This document shows positions 24,819-34,620 of a stretch of DNA of 64,000 nucleotides, in pieces. The stretch lies in assembly GCA_039033415.1 (NCBI GenBank), contig JBCCCR010000015.1, positions 62,001 through 126,000 on the forward strand, written 5' to 3'. The notes beneath the pieces are model-generated. The model did not search any database and was not told where the DNA came from. It saw nothing but the letters and a program-made list of their open reading frames with translations. The position numbers were made by a program, and so were the translations under genes. The DNA is from Pseudomonadota bacterium. GTDB lineage: Bacteria > Pseudomonadota > Gammaproteobacteria > Xanthomonadales > SZUA-38. Every line of letters starts with the position of its first letter. Positions within the stretch are counted from its first letter, which is position 1.

Positions 24819-25995
24819 CGGTTGCCACCGGCAGCGTCACGGAAAAAACCGAGCCTCCGCCTCGCCGTGAGTGAACGTCGATGTTGCCGGCATGATTGAG
24901 GGCCACGCGGCGGCACAGCGCAAGACCAATTCCGGTCCCTGAGTATTCGCTGGCCAGATGAAGCCGCTTGAACATGCCAAAAATTCGGCCCTGGTCTTCG
25001 GGATCGATGCCAATGCCGTTGTCTTTGACGTCGATCACACACTCGCGGCTGCCCTCCGAACCGCCAATGGCGATCTCAATCTTCGGCGCAACGCCTGGAG
25101 CCACGTATTTCAAGCCGTTAGCGATCAGGTTCTGGAACAGGATTCGCAGCTGCGAAGCCACTCCGACGACACGAGGCAGCGTGCCGGCACTTACCGTCGC
25201 ACCTGAAACCTGGATCTGCTGGGCGAGGTCATCAATCACGTCGTTGACCAAATTCGCCAGATCCAGCGACTGCTTATCGACCTCGATGCCGGAGACCCGG
25301 GTATAGCTCATCACGTCTTCGATGAGCTGGTTCATGCGGCCGGTGGTCTGATGACACCGTTCGAGCATCATCAGCGCCTCGCTGTCCTTGTCTGAATCCA
25401 GCAGCAGACCGAGCTCGGTATGCAGCAGCGCCAGCGTATTGGTGGGCGCCTTTAGATCGTTGGAAAGCACGTTGGTAAATTCCTGCTGCTCGAGGCGCAG
25501 TCGCTTACTGGTAATCCGCGCTGCTTTCAGACGAACCAGGTCTGAGACACAGCTCGAAATCTTCTGGACCGTCGCCTGATCTTCCTCCGTCCATTCCCGA
25601 GGCTCATCGGCGATCACGCAAAAGGCGCCCACCGGCTCCTCGCTTTCGCCATAGATCGGGTTTCCCAGGTAAGCCATCACGCCAAGATTGGGGATTGCCA
25701 GATTGTCTTTCACCAGCTTGTGGCTCAGCGCATTGTCCACAACCAGCGGACAATTGCGGCCGACAACATGTTGGCAAAAGGAGTGGTCGAGCGGGGTTTG
25801 ACGCCGTTCACGCCACGGGTCTTGCAGACCGTGCTGACTCTTAAAAAACTGGCGATCCTGATCAAAGTCCACGATGGACACCAGCGCTACCGGGACGTTC
25901 AGGAGATGTGCCGCAAGTTCGGTCAGACTGTCAAAATTCTGCTCCGGCGCTGCGTCAACAAGGTCGAGATCTCCTAGCTGTTGTGTATCAGCCAT
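24811..25995 (-). CDS. GAF-domain sensor histidine kinase homolog with Asn at the phospho-site
   Basis: The 394-residue soluble protein has a GAF domain (about 20-160), a HisKA-like helix pair and a HATPase domain with N-box QNLIANGLKYV, G1 VKDNGIGI, F-box FGMFKRLH and G2 GTGIGLAL. In the H-box, normally F-x-x-x-x-S-HDL-x-x-P, it reads FTNVLSNDLKAP: the phospho-accepting His is Asn179. The ATP site appears intact, so it may act in trans, as a phosphatase or as a binding scaffold for the coupled receiver protein (24384). No membrane segment is present. Confidence 0.87.
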   Translation of the reverse strand: MADTQQLGDLDLVDAAPEQNFDSLTELAAHLLNVPVALVSIVDFDQDRQFFKSQHGLQDPWRERRQTPLDHSFCQHVVGRNCPLVVDNALSHKLVKDNLAIPNLGVMAYLGNPIYGESEEPVGAFCVIADEPREWTEEDQATVQKISSCVSDLVRLKAARITSKRLRLEQQEFTNVLSNDLKAPTNTLALLHTELGLLLDSDKDSEALMMLERCHQTTGRMNQLIEDVMSYTRVSGIEVDKQSLDLANLVNDVIDDLAQQIQVSGATVSAGTLPRVVGVASQLRILFQNLIANGLKYVAPGVAPKIEIAIGGSEGSRECVIDVKDNGIGIDPEDQGRIFGMFKRLHLASEYSGTGIGLALCRRVALNHAGNIDVHSRRGGGSVFSVTLPVATDG

Positions 25996-26203
25996 GAATT
26001 TCAGCGAATTGTCTGCAGTTCAAGGGTTACCGCCTGCCTTATGCCAATGTCGATTAGGCCTGCCGTTTCGGCCCGGCGTAACCCTTCATAGCGGCCAAGA
26101 TCCGTCGAACTTGAGTCTGGATAGGCTTGTCGCCTCGATCTCTGGGTATTTTGGTGGCACTTGGATAAGCAACGCCCTCGTATACGGTCTCTTGAGGGTC
26201 AAA

Positions 26204-26992
26204 TCAGCTGACATCCACCTCGTAGCCCTGGTGCTTGCGAATGTTGAGCACCCGGTCGTCATTCAGCAGGAGATATTGTCCTTTGATACCAAGTAGCGTG
26301 CCATCGATAGCAGGCTGTTTGTCAAAGCCGACGCTCTTGACCTTCTCCGGGAATACCTGCACCGGATAGTTGATTCGCCATACCGCGTCATCTTCATCGA
26401 CATACTGAGTGAGGTCTCTGGCCAGCTCACCACGAAGGCGGTCTTTGAAGGCCAGCAGATCATCGTCGCAGATTTCGTTTTTCAGCATGCGACGCCAGTT
26501 GGTCCGGTCGGTGAGGTGAGCCTTCAGCGCGACTTCGATCACGCCGGCGGTATAGCGATTCGGCGTACGGGCAAACACCACCGCCTCCGAGGCGCCTTGA
26601 TCAATCCAGCGCGTGGGAATCTGTGTGTTTCTGGTGATACCCACTTTCACCGCTGAGCTTTTGGCCAGGTAGACCACGTGTTCCTGAAGACAGTGTTTTC
26701 TGGCCCACGCCATATCGCGGGCTTCGCCGTCATGAGCGCGACACAGCTCTGGACCCAGGATACATTCGCTGGCTTCAGGCGCGGAGCGAAAACACGGGAA
26801 GCAGAACCCCTGGCCGAACGACTTTTTGGTCTCCCGGCCACACTTGATGCAGTGGATAAGCCCGGCGTAGCGCAGCGAGATCGGCTGGCCAATGCGCGGG
26901 TTGAGATCGATTCTCGAACCGCCAACCGGCAGGTGGTAGCTCACAACCTCGTCTAGGCTGACGGTCATTTTTCTCAGATTGCCTTTGATCAC
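26204..26992 (-). CDS. DUF2797 family protein
   Basis: GTG 26992 follows GGGAG and yields 262 residues starting MIKGNLRKM, the usual DUF2797 N-terminus. It has a Cys-rich zinc-ribbon-like part (CIKCGR, CFPCF, then C-x7-C-x2-H) and a GIY-YIG-like core (VVYLAKSSAVKVGITR, then PTRWIDQGA). DUF2797 proteins are widespread in gammaproteobacteria; a nucleic-acid-related role is inferred from the fold but not shown. It is divergent from the 2-hydroxyacid dehydrogenase gene. Confidence 0.85.
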   Translation of the reverse strand: MIKGNLRKMTVSLDEVVSYHLPVGGSRIDLNPRIGQPISLRYAGLIHCIKCGRETKKSFGQGFCFPCFRSAPEASECILGPELCRAHDGEARDMAWARKHCLQEHVVYLAKSSAVKVGITRNTQIPTRWIDQGASEAVVFARTPNRYTAGVIEVALKAHLTDRTNWRRMLKNEICDDDLLAFKDRLRGELARDLTQYVDEDDAVWRINYPVQVFPEKVKSVGFDKQPAIDGTLLGIKGQYLLLNDDRVLNIRKHQGYEVDVS

Positions 26993-27133
26993 TTTTCTCC
27001 CTTTGGTCTGATCGCCCCCCGATCGCGGTCAAGGCATACCGGGCACCGTCTTTCATCCTACCGTGCGCGGCCGGCGACGGTTGCATTCGCGCCATCGTGA
27101 CGGCGATCATAAGCAGGACGCACGGAGACCCGC

Positions 27134-28231
27134 ATGAACCTATCGCAATTAATCGTACTGATTGCTGGCATAAGCCTGACCGGCGCCGCTATCGCGCAGT
27201 CCAATATTGAAGAACTCATCGCGCAGACTGGCGTAAAGGAGGGGGCCGCAGCGCTGCGGGAGCTACCCGGCTGGCGAAAGCCTCAAAAGATCATTGTGCG
27301 GGACGTGGGGCTGCCGCGCAGCGAAATCGAGGGAGCGATACCGGGGGTTGAAGTGATCCTCACCGTCAGCGAAAGCCAGGCCATCGACAACGCGCGCGGC
27401 GCGGACGCGATCATCGGCTGGTGTTCCGAGCCGCTGTTGAGGGCGAGCGACCACATCGCGTGGGTCCAGATCTTTAGCGCCGGAGCCGAGCGCTGCGTAA
27501 CGGCTGGACCCATCGCTGACGGATCGATGGTGCTGACCAACATGCAGAAAATGTCTTCACCCGTGCTGGCCGAACACGCCATTGCGCTGACCTTGGGTCT
27601 GGCGCGCCAGCTCCCCTACTTCACTAAACAGATGACCACCGGCCAGTGGCGAAAACAATCGTTGGCCACCGACCGCATGCAGTCGATTGCGGGCAAGACT
27701 CTCCTGGTCGTCGGCCTGGGGGGCATCGGTATCGAGGTGGCAAAACGAGCGGCCGCTTTGGACATGAGGGTCATTGGCACCCGCCGCAGTTCGCGAGAGG
27801 GCCCCACCTATATCGATTACGTTGGCCTGTCCGATGAACTGCTTAACCTGGCGGGCGAGGCGGATTTTATTGTGGTTACCCTGCCCCTGACTCCGGACAC
27901 ACGCGGCCTGCTCGATCGAGAATTCTTCAACGCCGCGAAGCGAGGGGCAAAGCTGGTGAACGTTGGCCGAGGCCCGGTGGTGGTCACCGATGATCTGCTT
28001 GCTGCCCTACGCAGCGGGCAGCTCAGCGGCGCAGCGCTGGACGTGACCGATCCAGAGCCGCTGCCGCCAACGCACCCCCTCTGGCAAATGGAAAACGTGC
28101 TCATTACGCCGCACGTAGCGGCACGCGGCGGCAGCCTCGCGCGCCACATGATCATCCTGAAAGAAAACCTCCGCCGTTTTGCCGCCGGCGACGCGCTGCT
28201 GAATGTGGTCGACCCTCAGCTCGGCTATTGA
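27134..28231 (+). CDS. D-2-hydroxyacid dehydrogenase with a signal peptide
   Basis: ATG 27134 follows GGAG with 7-base spacing. The 365-residue product is of the D-isomer 2-hydroxyacid dehydrogenase family: Rossmann motif VVGLGGIGIEVAKRAA, LPLTPDTRGLLD, LVNVGRGPVV with the substrate Arg, a D-x-x-EPLP segment carrying the acid and TPHVAA with the catalytic His. The N-terminus is a typical Sec signal peptide (about 1-22, ending AAIAQ), which is unusual for an NAD(P)-dependent enzyme. The 3' end overlaps the convergent gene by 7 bases. Confidence 0.88.
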   Translation: MNLSQLIVLIAGISLTGAAIAQSNIEELIAQTGVKEGAAALRELPGWRKPQKIIVRDVGLPRSEIEGAIPGVEVILTVSESQAIDNARGADAIIGWCSEPLLRASDHIAWVQIFSAGAERCVTAGPIADGSMVLTNMQKMSSPVLAEHAIALTLGLARQLPYFTKQMTTGQWRKQSLATDRMQSIAGKTLLVVGLGGIGIEVAKRAAALDMRVIGTRRSSREGPTYIDYVGLSDELLNLAGEADFIVVTLPLTPDTRGLLDREFFNAAKRGAKLVNVGRGPVVVTDDLLAALRSGQLSGAALDVTDPEPLPPTHPLWQMENVLITPHVAARGGSLARHMIILKENLRRFAAGDALLNVVDPQLGY

Positions 28232-29100
28232 GGCGCGGGCTCGCGGTCAGCGTAAAGCCTCGCGACCGTTGTAAGATTGTCGTCTCCCATGCCAGCGCCA
28301 AGGGCGCTGGCAAACACCGCAGCGGCCGCGCTGCTGACCGGCAGCGACGCTGCATGGCTCCCAATGGCGTAAGAGAAATCCTTGGCGACGAGCTCGACCG
28401 GAAACAACGGCTCATGCTGTCCTGCCAGCATCAGACCAGCCGCACCTTTGGCTGCCGGACTCATGACCGGTGTTTCGCCGAGCTGCGCGAACGCTTTTTG
28501 CGCATCAAGACCGAGCTCCCGACTACGGTTTAGGAGCTCCGCCAGCGCAGCGACCTGGATACCAAACAGCGTATTCGCCAGCAGCTTTAGTGCTGTTCCA
28601 GCACCCGTCGGTCCGGCATGGTGTTGCGCCTGCCCGAGCTGTGCGAGAACGGGTGATATACGGGCCACGGCCTCGTCGGAGCCGCCGAGCAGATGTACAA
28701 GCTGACCCGCCTCGGCCTGTGGGCGCGAGCCTAGCACCGGGGCGTCAGCAAATAGTCGGTCGTGTCTCTCCGCGACGCCGGCAAGTTCTTTGACCCACTC
28801 CACCGACAGCGTGGAGGACTCTACTGCCCAGGCATTCGACTTCAGCGCCCGGAGCGCGCCCGTTTCCCTCTCCAGCCATACAGAACGGGAGGCCTCATCG
28901 TCGCGCAAGGCCGCGATGACGCCCGTCGCGTCGCTCACCGCATTCGCGGGGGAGTTGGCCGGACGCGCCCCCTGCTCTGCCAGCTCGCGGACCGACCCGG
29001 GGTTTCGATTCCATACCGTTACGGTGTGGCCAGCCGCCAGAAGCCGTCGCGCCATGCGTGACCCCATCGCGCCAAGCCCGAGGATCGCAAGATGGGTCAT
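28225..29100 (-). CDS. 3-hydroxyisobutyrate dehydrogenase-like NAD(P) oxidoreductase
   Basis: ATG 29100 gives 291 residues starting MTHLAILGLGAMGSRMARRL, the N-terminal Rossmann motif of the family. The substrate loop reads ADAPVLGSRPQAEAGQL and the catalytic Lys lies in GAGTALKLLANTLFG. The start overlaps the stop of the small AhpD-like remnant (ATGA), so both are read from the same promoter. The LysR gene at 29412 is divergent and is the likely regulator. The natural substrate (a beta-hydroxyacid, or glyoxylate/succinic semialdehyde) cannot be told from sequence. Confidence 0.88.
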   Translation of the reverse strand: MTHLAILGLGAMGSRMARRLLAAGHTVTVWNRNPGSVRELAEQGARPANSPANAVSDATGVIAALRDDEASRSVWLERETGALRALKSNAWAVESSTLSVEWVKELAGVAERHDRLFADAPVLGSRPQAEAGQLVHLLGGSDEAVARISPVLAQLGQAQHHAGPTGAGTALKLLANTLFGIQVAALAELLNRSRELGLDAQKAFAQLGETPVMSPAAKGAAGLMLAGQHEPLFPVELVAKDFSYAIGSHAASLPVSSAAAAVFASALGAGMGDDNLTTVARLYADREPAPQ

Positions 29101-29300
29101 CGGGCCGGTTCCTCCTGCTGCCGCTGGGTACTGCCCAGCGGATCGTGCCAGCAAAGGTCCTCCTCCTGCGGGGAAACCGGCCTTTCTGCCAGGATGGCGT
29201 GCAGCCTCGGAATAAAGCCCCAGCTGGCTTTGACCTGCGAAAGTCGTTGCCGTGAACCTATCGGGGCCGTGATTTCCTCAGGGAATGAAAATAGCGACAT
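29097..29300 (-). pseudogene. Remnant of an AhpD/carboxymuconolactone decarboxylase-family gene
   Basis: ATG 29300 has an ideal AGGAG seven bases upstream and opens a 67-residue frame. Its first half (RLSQVKASWGFIPRLHAILAE) matches the N-terminus of AhpD-like proteins, but after ERP the sequence changes and the rest of the family, including the Cys-x-x-Cys helix, is missing. A deletion that joined a 5' end to the following gene would explain this and the ATGA overlap. It may still be translated as a leader peptide. Confidence 0.55.
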
Positions 29301-29411
29301 CAGTGAACTCCTGTTGATCTGTCGACGGATGTTGGGAGCTATCCTGCCCGCGCTCTCGCTCATGCAGAAGTGGGGCAATACTGATAAGATTTATTCTTTT
29401 TGAGAATATAT

Positions 29412-30296
29412 ATGGATCAGCTGCTCGCGATGCGCCAGTTTGTGTCGGTGGTGGACGCTGGCTCGTTTTCCGCCGCCGCCCGCCTGCTGCACGTGGGTCA
29501 ACCAGCGGTCTCCAAGGCGATCGCAGCGCTTGAAGACCACCTCGGCGTGAGGCTGCTCGTTCGTACGACCCGTTCCCACAGCGTGACTCACGCCGGCGAA
29601 CGTTTCTACGAGCGGGCGAGGCGCGTGCTGGATGAGGTGGACGAAGCGGAGAAGGCGGCCAGGGACGAAAGTACCGCGCTGACCGGGCGTTTGCGCGTTG
29701 CTGCGCCGCCGGTCTACGCCAGCTCGCAGATCATTCCTCGTCTAGCCGAATTTACCAACGACCACCCCGATCTGAGCATCGACTTTGTGCTCGATGATCG
29801 TCTGATCAATCTAGTGGAAGAAGGTGTGGACGTCGGGATACGGGCCGGTGAGCTGCGAGACTCCTCGCTGGTCGCTCGCCGCATCGATACCTCACACCGC
29901 CTGGTGGTCGGCGCGCCGGCCTATCTGGAGCGGTACGGCGAGCCCCAAAAACCCGCGGAGCTGGCGAGGTTTCGCGTCATCACCTACGCCGGTTTTCGAG
30001 GACCAACCCAGTGGTCCTTCAAACGCGGCGGTCATACCAGCGAGGTAATGCTGGACAGCGGCATTCGCGTCAGCGCCGCTGAAGCGCTTCGCGCTGCGAT
30101 TATCGCCGGTCTTGGCTATGGCGTTGTGTCATCGCGCATGATGGAGGCAGAGCTTGCCAGCGGTCAGGTTCGCCAGGTGCTCAAAGGCTGGACCTTACCA
30201 GCCACCGGGGTCTGGGCGATTTATCCCGCTGGCCGGCGACCGCCGGCTAAGGCAACCGCCTTCGTTGAGTGGCTAGCGGAGGGTGGGAACACCTAG
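29412..30296 (+). CDS. LysR-family transcriptional regulator
   Basis: ATG 29412 is the typical LysR start (MDQLLAMRQFVSVVDAGSFS). The 294-residue product has the N-terminal winged helix (AARLLHVGQPAVSKAIAAL, then LLVRTTRS) and a periplasmic-binding-like effector domain (residues about 90-290). It is divergent from the dehydrogenase gene at 28225 and its truncated partner across a 111-base region (29301-29411), the classic layout for LysR control of a neighbour. The inducer is unknown. Confidence 0.9.
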   Translation: MDQLLAMRQFVSVVDAGSFSAAARLLHVGQPAVSKAIAALEDHLGVRLLVRTTRSHSVTHAGERFYERARRVLDEVDEAEKAARDESTALTGRLRVAAPPVYASSQIIPRLAEFTNDHPDLSIDFVLDDRLINLVEEGVDVGIRAGELRDSSLVARRIDTSHRLVVGAPAYLERYGEPQKPAELARFRVITYAGFRGPTQWSFKRGGHTSEVMLDSGIRVSAAEALRAAIIAGLGYGVVSSRMMEAELASGQVRQVLKGWTLPATGVWAIYPAGRRPPAKATAFVEWLAEGGNT

Positions 30297-30343
30297 CGGA
30301 CGGCCGATCCAACCGGCGTTAGCACAACGCGTGCCCGCGATTC

Positions 30344-31003
30344 TTACCAGGGAAGCTCGTAGCCTTCCGCGTGCCAGAATCGACCGGTGTTTTCCATGGA
30401 CAGCTCGTCCATTCGGTCGATTAATCCGGCTGCCGCCTGGGCGGGCTCAATGCCTCGCAGGCCGGTCATTTCGGTGGCAACCAAACCCGGGTGCAGCAGG
30501 GCCACCGCAATACCGCGACGGGCTAGGTCATGACTCAAGTTTTTGCCCACCATATTGACCGCCGCCTTGGAGCAGCGATAGCCGTAGTTGTTGCCGCTGC
30601 CGTTGTCCTCAACGGAGCCAACCCGGCTGGAAACAATGCCGACCTTTGCCCCGTCTTCAAGGTTCCCGGCAAGGGCTCGAGTGATCCGGAGCGGCCCAAG
30701 AGCGTTGACCTGGAATTGCTCCAGCATCGAGTCGTAGTCGAGGCTGTCGAAATGATCGCCGCGCAGGATGCCAGCATTGTTGATAAGCCAGTCGATCTTT
30801 CGCCCGCCCAGCGAGTGCGCAAGCTGCGCTACGTCGTCAGCGCTGGAAACATCAACACCGTCGAAAACCTCCGCCCCGGCCGCGCCGAGCTCCCGGTTGG
30901 CCCCGCGGCAGACGCCGATCACGCTGTCGCCGCGCGCCGCAAGCTGCCGGCAGATTTCCAGTCCGATGCCGCGATTGGCGCCGGTGACCAGTGCTGTTGT
31001 CAT
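30344..31003 (-). CDS. Short-chain dehydrogenase/reductase
   Basis: ATG 31003 has AAGGAG at 8-base spacing; the GTG at 31012 is too close. The 219-residue product has TGANRGIG (cofactor loop), NNAGIL, a catalytic Ser in IVSSRVGS and Y-x-x-x-K in YGYRCSKAAVN, as in the C-factor/CsgA-like classical SDRs. The substrate is unknown. It is convergent with the LysR gene. Confidence 0.9.
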   Translation of the reverse strand: MTTALVTGANRGIGLEICRQLAARGDSVIGVCRGANRELGAAGAEVFDGVDVSSADDVAQLAHSLGGRKIDWLINNAGILRGDHFDSLDYDSMLEQFQVNALGPLRITRALAGNLEDGAKVGIVSSRVGSVEDNGSGNNYGYRCSKAAVNMVGKNLSHDLARRGIAVALLHPGLVATEMTGLRGIEPAQAAAGLIDRMDELSMENTGRFWHAEGYELPW

Positions 31004-31087
31004 GCGTTCCACTCCTTTTGCCGGCGCCGGCGCCGCGATTGTTCCACGCCGCTGAGCCTAACGATGCTGGAATTCCGGCTCAACTTA

Positions 31088-32482
31088 TTACAACGGAACA
31101 AAGGTCACCAACAGCGCTGAGGTGGCGAAAATATAGAGAAAAGGCAGCACGAGATAACCCATAACGTCTCGCGCCTGAATGCGAACGCCCGCCCCCATCA
31201 CCGGCAAAATGACCAGCAGAAAAAACGGCTGGAGCAGATTGGTCGACGTTTCACCGTAAGCGACCGCCAGCGCCACCCGGGCGATAAACGGCTGGACCTG
31301 GTCTTCCGGCAGCGTCGCCGCCAAACTGGCCGCGGCCTCGGTGAAGGCCGGTCCGATCACCGCCCACTCACCTCCCGCGGACGGAATGGCAAAGTTCACC
31401 ACGGCGCCGCTCAGCATGCCAATAAACGGAAGCGTACCGACCGTGGCACCCTCAGACATCCAGCCGGCGATCTGTGTACCCAAACCGCTGAACATCATGA
31501 TACCCATAATCCCGGCGTAAAACGGATACTGGAACACGATGCCGGAGACGTTGGAGCAGGCTCGTTTCATAGCGATGACGTAGCGCATCGGCGTCCCGTG
31601 GGTGAGCAAGCCAACGGCGAGAAAGATAAAGATCATAATGTTGAGATCGATATCAAAGCCGTTGCGCGCGAAGTGGCGAAAGACGTAGCTCAGCGCTGCG
31701 AGGGCAATGACCAGCTGCAGCCAGATTGTGTTGTTTAAGCGGTCAGAAATCGATTTTCCAGTCAGCACGTGCGTAGCTGCTTCCTCTGCCACCGTGCCGC
31801 GTTCTTCGTAGGCAGGGTCAGCGAGGTCGCGCATAGAACGGCTCGCATGCACGTGCGGACGCATGAGCCACATGAGCAGCGGCACCGCCAGAAAATGGTG
31901 AGCGATATAAGCCCAGTTCAGCGGACTCCCAAGCGTCGCGGAAATGGGGATTTGCTCGGACAACACGCCGGTCTCGATCAGGAAATTGCCTTCGGTATTC
32001 AGCAGCAGCGGAATGGAGCTCGACAAGCCACCGACCCAGGGCTGGCCTGCAAGATAGACACAGGCCACGAGATAAGAGTAGTCGAGACCGTCGACGCGCC
32101 GCGCCAGCTCTCGGGCGAGCACGGCGGTCAGCACCGCCCAGCCCCAGCTGATCAGACCAAACAGGCCACCCACCACAACCACCAGCACATAAACGGCGCC
32201 AGGTGTGGCTGCGAGCTTTGCCAGCCGATTGATCAATTGAGCAATGAACGGCGACAGCGCAATCGCGTAGCCGGTCACCAGGATCAAGACCATTTGCATG
32301 CCAAATTCCAGCAGTGTCCAGAACCCGCGGTACCAGTCGTCGACCACCGCGTTCACGCTCCGGTCGGTAAAGACCAGCGCCAATCCGGCGACCAGCAGCG
32401 TCAGAATGATCGCAAAGACAAAAGGTTCTGGAATCCAGCGCTGAAGCCGGTTTGACAGCACGCTGCCGGCGGCACGCAACAT
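31088..32482 (-). CDS. Short-chain fatty acid transporter of the AtoE family
   Basis: ATG 32482 gives 464 residues starting MLRAAGSVLSNRLQRWIPEP, typical of AtoE proteins; the longer upstream frame lacks support. About 12 hydrophobic segments, the GQPWVGGLSSSIPLLLNTEG loop and IPSAGGEWAVIGPAF near the C-terminus are family features. AtoE imports short-chain fatty acids such as acetoacetate or butyrate. No ato degradation genes are adjacent. Confidence 0.87.
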   Translation of the reverse strand: MLRAAGSVLSNRLQRWIPEPFVFAIILTLLVAGLALVFTDRSVNAVVDDWYRGFWTLLEFGMQMVLILVTGYAIALSPFIAQLINRLAKLAATPGAVYVLVVVVGGLFGLISWGWAVLTAVLARELARRVDGLDYSYLVACVYLAGQPWVGGLSSSIPLLLNTEGNFLIETGVLSEQIPISATLGSPLNWAYIAHHFLAVPLLMWLMRPHVHASRSMRDLADPAYEERGTVAEEAATHVLTGKSISDRLNNTIWLQLVIALAALSYVFRHFARNGFDIDLNIMIFIFLAVGLLTHGTPMRYVIAMKRACSNVSGIVFQYPFYAGIMGIMMFSGLGTQIAGWMSEGATVGTLPFIGMLSGAVVNFAIPSAGGEWAVIGPAFTEAAASLAATLPEDQVQPFIARVALAVAYGETSTNLLQPFFLLVILPVMGAGVRIQARDVMGYLVLPFLYIFATSALLVTFVPL

Positions 32483-32626
32483 GTCAGTCGTTTGTCCTTT
32501 GGCGTTCTTGCCGGCACAGGGAGACTGGAAGCATGCTAGGAAGGACACCGGGTTTCGAAGTGGGGCCACTGTACCCCATCCTCAGCAAATTGATGAAGCG
32601 ACCGCGTCCGTGGGCCGACCTGTTGC

Positions 32627-34522
32627 CTATGGCTGGTGCAAGGTGAGCTTTTGCAGCAGCTGCTCCGCCGTGAAGGGCTTTGACAAAAAGCCGTAGCGAC
32701 CGGACTCGATGCCGTCGATTGCCAGTTCGCTCGGCACATAGCCAGAACAGATCAGTACCCCGCCCTGCGGACAGCGATCTTCAAAGACTTCGAGGACCTC
32801 AGCGAGTGGCGCTCCGGGGAACAGCGCGTCGGTACACAATAGATGAAAAGGCTGATCCATTTCCGCAAGCGCTTTGAGCGCCGCTTCCCCATCGGCAGCT
32901 TCGACGGTCCGAAAGCCACCCTTGCTCAGCGCAAAAACAATGAGCTGACGGACCAGCGGATCGTCTTCGACCACCAAAACGCGGCGACCTTGAAAGGCCG
33001 CGGAGTCAGTATCGTTCTCGTCGCCTTGCTTGTCCGAGGATGACGACTCCGCAGCATCCGGCGCCAGGGTGACGCGCGGGAAACTGATCGAGAATCGGGT
33101 GCCCTCACCCGGCTGACTGAAGACATCGATGGCCCCATCACTCTGCTCAACAATACCGAAGACGCTGGAGAGACCGAGTCCGGTCCCCTTCCCGACTCCT
33201 TTGGTGGTAAAAAACGGATCGAAGATCTGTTCCCGCGTCTCAGCGTCCATCCCAACACCCGAGTCTTCAACTTCAACGATCACCCGGCCGGCCTGGATCA
33301 CGTCAGAAGGGGCCAGACAGCGTGTGCGCAGGCGGATCTCCCCGCCGTTGGGCATGGCGTCAATCGAGTTGAGCACTAGGTTGTACAGCAACTGACGCAG
33401 CTGCGTTTCGTCAACATAGATGGCGGCGTCGGGATCGAGATCGAGCTGAATAGCGGTATTGGACGGCAGTAAGGCCTTGAGCGTATCTGCCGTGTCTGCC
33501 ACCACTTCGGAGGCACGCAGGTAGCTCGGCGACCGGACCTCCTGGCGACCGAAAATCAGCAGCTTGTCCGAAAGCTGCTTCGCCTGTCCGGTTGCGCTGG
33601 CGATGGCCTCGATCGCCTTGTCGCGGAATGCTTCGCTGCTGTCGTTTTGCAGGAGAGCCGTCCAGCCTTGAATCACCAGCAGCGCGTTGTTGAAGTCGTG
33701 CGCAACCCCTGCCGCCAGCCTGCCGAGCGCATCCAGCTTCTGTGTTTGGCTGGCAACGATCTGCGCTTCGCGCCACGCCTGCTCCGCATCCTGGCGCTGT
33801 CGGATCTCGGTGCGCAACCGATTGACCGCCTGGTTACGCTCCCGGAGCGCCGCATCCTGGCCAGAGAGCGATTTTTCGATGGTGCTTACCACAAACCAGA
33901 CGGAAAACGCCATCCCGGCCCAGAAAAGCACCGAAACAAAGCTGGCTCGGGCCCAAAGCATGGGACCGCCCGCGGCATAGCTGACGTTATCGGGCCCGGC
34001 CCACCATCCGAGGTACTGCACGACAAAAAACCCAAACAGCACGACCGTCGTTGCCAGCAGGAGACGAACCATCACCTTCCGGCCCAGCAGCAGGGCCGAG
34101 AAAATCAGACAGAAGGCCACGCAAAGCACGGGACCGGCGGCCACCCCGACAAAAAACAGCGCTGCGAAAGATGCGGCAAGCGACAGGCTGAGAATGGTCC
34201 AGACGCGAACCAGATAGGAAAATCGGCCGCTGGACAGGTAAGCAGCCGGTACCAGAGAGACGACCAAAAGCACGCTGACCATCCGAAAGCTGGGGCTGCC
34301 GTCGAAAAGAAAAATCAAAATCGCCGTAATAGCCAGAACGGCCAGCAGCACCACGCGGATCTGCTTGAGGAGGTCGTTCCGCCAGTCGGGGATTACCGGC
34401 GAAGCGCGTTGCTCTCGAGATTCTTCAACCGCCGGTCTCACCGGCGGTTCAACGGGACCCACCTTCAGCTGCCGCTGCGGCGACTCGGCGGCCGCCCCGT
34501 TGTCGTCCGCCGTATCGTTCAA
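32627..34522 (-). CDS. Membrane hybrid histidine kinase
   Basis: The 631-residue product has a cytoplasmic N-terminal stretch of about 50 residues, six hydrophobic segments (about 55-210), a coiled linker ([20 protein letters not shown]), a HisKA domain with H-box [18 protein letters not shown], a HATPase domain ([30 protein letters not shown]) and a C-terminal receiver ([12 protein letters not shown]; Asp in [20 protein letters not shown]). The HDFNN class often works with its own receiver. The membrane part has no recognised ligand domain. No output regulator lies next to it. Confidence 0.9.
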   Translation of the reverse strand: MNDTADDNGAAAESPQRQLKVGPVEPPVRPAVEESREQRASPVIPDWRNDLLKQIRVVLLAVLAITAILIFLFDGSPSFRMVSVLLVVSLVPAAYLSSGRFSYLVRVWTILSLSLAASFAALFFVGVAAGPVLCVAFCLIFSALLLGRKVMVRLLLATTVVLFGFFVVQYLGWWAGPDNVSYAAGGPMLWARASFVSVLFWAGMAFSVWFVVSTIEKSLSGQDAALRERNQAVNRLRTEIRQRQDAEQAWREAQIVASQTQKLDALGRLAAGVAHDFNNALLVIQGWTALLQNDSSEAFRDKAIEAIASATGQAKQLSDKLLIFGRQEVRSPSYLRASEVVADTADTLKALLPSNTAIQLDLDPDAAIYVDETQLRQLLYNLVLNSIDAMPNGGEIRLRTRCLAPSDVIQAGRVIVEVEDSGVGMDAETREQIFDPFFTTKGVGKGTGLGLSSVFGIVEQSDGAIDVFSQPGEGTRFSISFPRVTLAPDAAESSSSDKQGDENDTDSAAFQGRRVLVVEDDPLVRQLIVFALSKGGFRTVEAADGEAALKALAEMDQPFHLLCTDALFPGAPLAEVLEVFEDRCPQGGVLICSGYVPSELAIDGIESGRYGFLSKPFTAEQLLQKLTLHQP

Positions 34523-34620
34523 CGCTCGTCGACAGTACGGGAAAATTTTTCCATCGAGAGATGTTGATACGCCTGCGGAAAATATTCAAGCAGTGCCATA
34601 GACCGGGCGCTGGCCGCCAT

